Source: Thiohalomonas denitrificans
Lineage (GTDB): Bacteria > Pseudomonadota > Gammaproteobacteria > Thiohalomonadales > Thiohalomonadaceae
Assembly (NCBI RefSeq): GCF_900102855.1
Contig: NZ_FMWD01000009.1
Span: forward strand, 1 to 64,000
Length of the DNA stretch: 64,000 bases
Direction: 5' to 3'
Positions within the stretch are counted from its first letter, which is position 1. Each line of letters starts with the position of its first letter. The position numbers and the translations under genes are program-made. Below are positions 62,985 to 64,000 of this stretch, one piece after another. The notes beneath the pieces were generated by a model. It ran no database searches. It had not been told where the DNA came from and was given only the letters and a program-made list of their open reading frames with translations.

Positions 62985-64000
62985 TTAGCGTCCGCACCAG
63001 CTTACCGGATCTTTGGGCCTGCCGTCGTGACGGATCTCGAAATAGAGTGCTGTCCGTTCCTGGCCACCCGTGGAACCCAGCGCAGCGATTATCTCGCCGG
63101 CCTCGACCCAGTCCCCTGCTTCCTTATATAGACTCTCATTATGGCCGTAAAGCGTCATATAACCATCATCATGGTCGACAATGACCAGCAAGCCATAGCC
63201 CCGCAGCCATTCTGCAAACGCCACTCGCCCACGGGCCACCGACTGCACCGGTTGCCCCTCGTTGCCATCGATTAGCACCCCCTGCCAACGTGAACCGGTC
63301 TGCCCACGGGGACTCCCGAACCCCGCCAGAATCCGCCCCTCGCTGGGCCATTTCAGCTGGCCACGGAGTTTACCGAACGGCTGGAAGTCGCCGGCTTCGG
63401 GCGGAATATCGGCCAGCGCCTTTGCCAGGGCCCTCAGCAGTCGCTCGAGCTCCTCACGATCGGCACGCATCTGTTCAAGACGTTCGTCCTTGTCACGGAT
63501 ATCCCGCGCAAGCGCGGCGATGATGGTCTGACGTTCTCCGCGGGAGGCCTCCAGTTGCTCGCGCTGCTGCTGCTGCTGGGTCCGTAACCGATCCAGACGG
63601 CGGCTCTCATCAGCAATTTCGACTCGAACCGCCTCGAGCCGTTCCAGTGTCGTGAGCAAGGCCTGGATGCGCTCGCTGCGGGCACGGTTGAGGTAGTCGT
63701 AATACGTCAGCATCCGCCCGATGGCCGCCGGATCTTCCTGATTGAGCAGGATTTTCAGGTATTCCTGGCGACCGGTGGTGAATGCGGACCGAACCTGCTC
63801 TGCCAGCCGATCGCGCTGAGTGTTCACGGTGGCATTGAGTTCCGTACGCTCGGCCTCGAGCTCCTGCAGCTTGAGCAGCTGCCCTTCGAGGCGCTCGTCG
63901 AGGCTTCGCAGCCGGAGTTTGACTCCGCCGATAGCCTCTTCAACCTCGCGTAACTGACGGCGCTGCCCGGTATAGCGATCACGGGTAGTGTCCAGATCCT
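62985..64000 (-). CDS. envC: Murein hydrolase activator EnvC (5' end beyond the window)
   Basis: The minus-strand frame is open from the right edge to a TAG at 62985 (338 codons visible). A long coiled coil (DLDTTRDRYTGQRRQL, RSLDERLEGQLLKLQELEAERTEL and onward) is followed by a LytM domain: EGRILAGFGSPRGQ, then DDGYMTLYGHNESLYKEAGDWVEAGE. The zinc-ligand positions of active M23 enzymes are altered (SRWQGVLIDG instead of H-x-G-x-D), as in EnvC, which activates amidases AmiA/AmiB during division rather than cutting itself. Confidence 0.93.
   Translation of the reverse strand, partial: DLDTTRDRYTGQRRQLREVEEAIGGVKLRLRSLDERLEGQLLKLQELEAERTELNATVNTQRDRLAEQVRSAFTTGRQEYLKILLNQEDPAAIGRMLTYYDYLNRARSERIQALLTTLERLEAVRVEIADESRRLDRLRTQQQQQREQLEASRGERQTIIAALARDIRDKDERLEQMRADREELERLLRALAKALADIPPEAGDFQPFGKLRGQLKWPSEGRILAGFGSPRGQTGSRWQGVLIDGNEGQPVQSVARGRVAFAEWLRGYGLLVIVDHDDGYMTLYGHNESLYKEAGDWVEAGEIIAALGSTGGQERTALYFEIRHDGRPKDPVSWCGR

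Overview
The window is a GC-rich stretch of a gammaproteobacterial chromosome. The gene orders yicC-gmk-rpoZ-spoT-ridA-recG, rph-rdgB-hemW, hslVU...ubiE-ubiJ-ubiB and envC-ctpA-yibQ, plus Aas/LplT, a type II secretion block and an MSHA-pilus block, are typical of Gammaproteobacteria. Base composition and the many short intergenic repeats suggest a Chromatiales/Ectothiorhodospiraceae-like lineage. That placement is inference; there is no rRNA here to settle it.

Left edge (1-2.7 kb): a small accessory segment next to a tRNA-Phe gene. It holds the 5' end of an IS1182-like transposase and a two-gene operon (an unknown 213-aa protein plus an XRE-HTH/ImmA-type metallopeptidase) whose promoter overlaps a perfect palindrome. 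This looks like a toxin-antitoxin or phage-defence type module and is the least-explained protein system in the window.

2.8-16.4 kb: core genes yggX, mutY and asmA (minus strand), tRNA-Gly, thiS-thiG and trmB. They are followed by a secreted VIT/VWA protein with a GlyGly-CTERM tail, divergent from a TetR regulator across palindromic operators, and then by aas-lplT.

16.4-21.5 kb: a rhombosortase gene divergent from gspIJKLMN. Rhombosortase cleaves GlyGly-CTERM tails of type II secretion cargo, so the VIT/VWA protein, the rhombosortase and the secretion genes form a coherent sorting route within 12 kb.

21.6-35.9 kb: on the minus strand, hemW with three tiny overlapping genes (a CPXCG protein, a Rof-like Rho inhibitor and a membrane peptide), rdgB, rph and a Ser/Thr phosphatase-kinase pair. 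On the plus strand, the yicC-to-recG block, ubiC and a UbiA homologue whose aspartate motifs are degenerate.

36-45 kb: mshI, a PilN-like gene and mshJ-N (pilus inner-membrane, secretin and accessory parts, without the motor ATPase and pilins), then mltF and a PDC-sensor protein without visible membrane anchors. 45-54.6 kb: trhP (yegQ), an mlaC-like gene, a Cu/Zn permease, hslVU, a DUF971 gene and ubiEJB. 54.6-64 kb: a haem-binding PAS/GGDEF protein, a TRAP transporter with divergently placed binding protein, DJ-1, YibQ, CtpA and the C-terminal part of EnvC.

Intergenic space is rich in non-coding repeats. Three inverted-repeat elements (6925-7086, 9552-9763, 12653-12912) share terminal sequence type and an internal hairpin module, and two of them supply the stop codon of the gene before them. 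A fourth, unrelated element (24419-24757) has 25-bp inverted ends and a TTTA target duplication, and has landed inside an older repeat.
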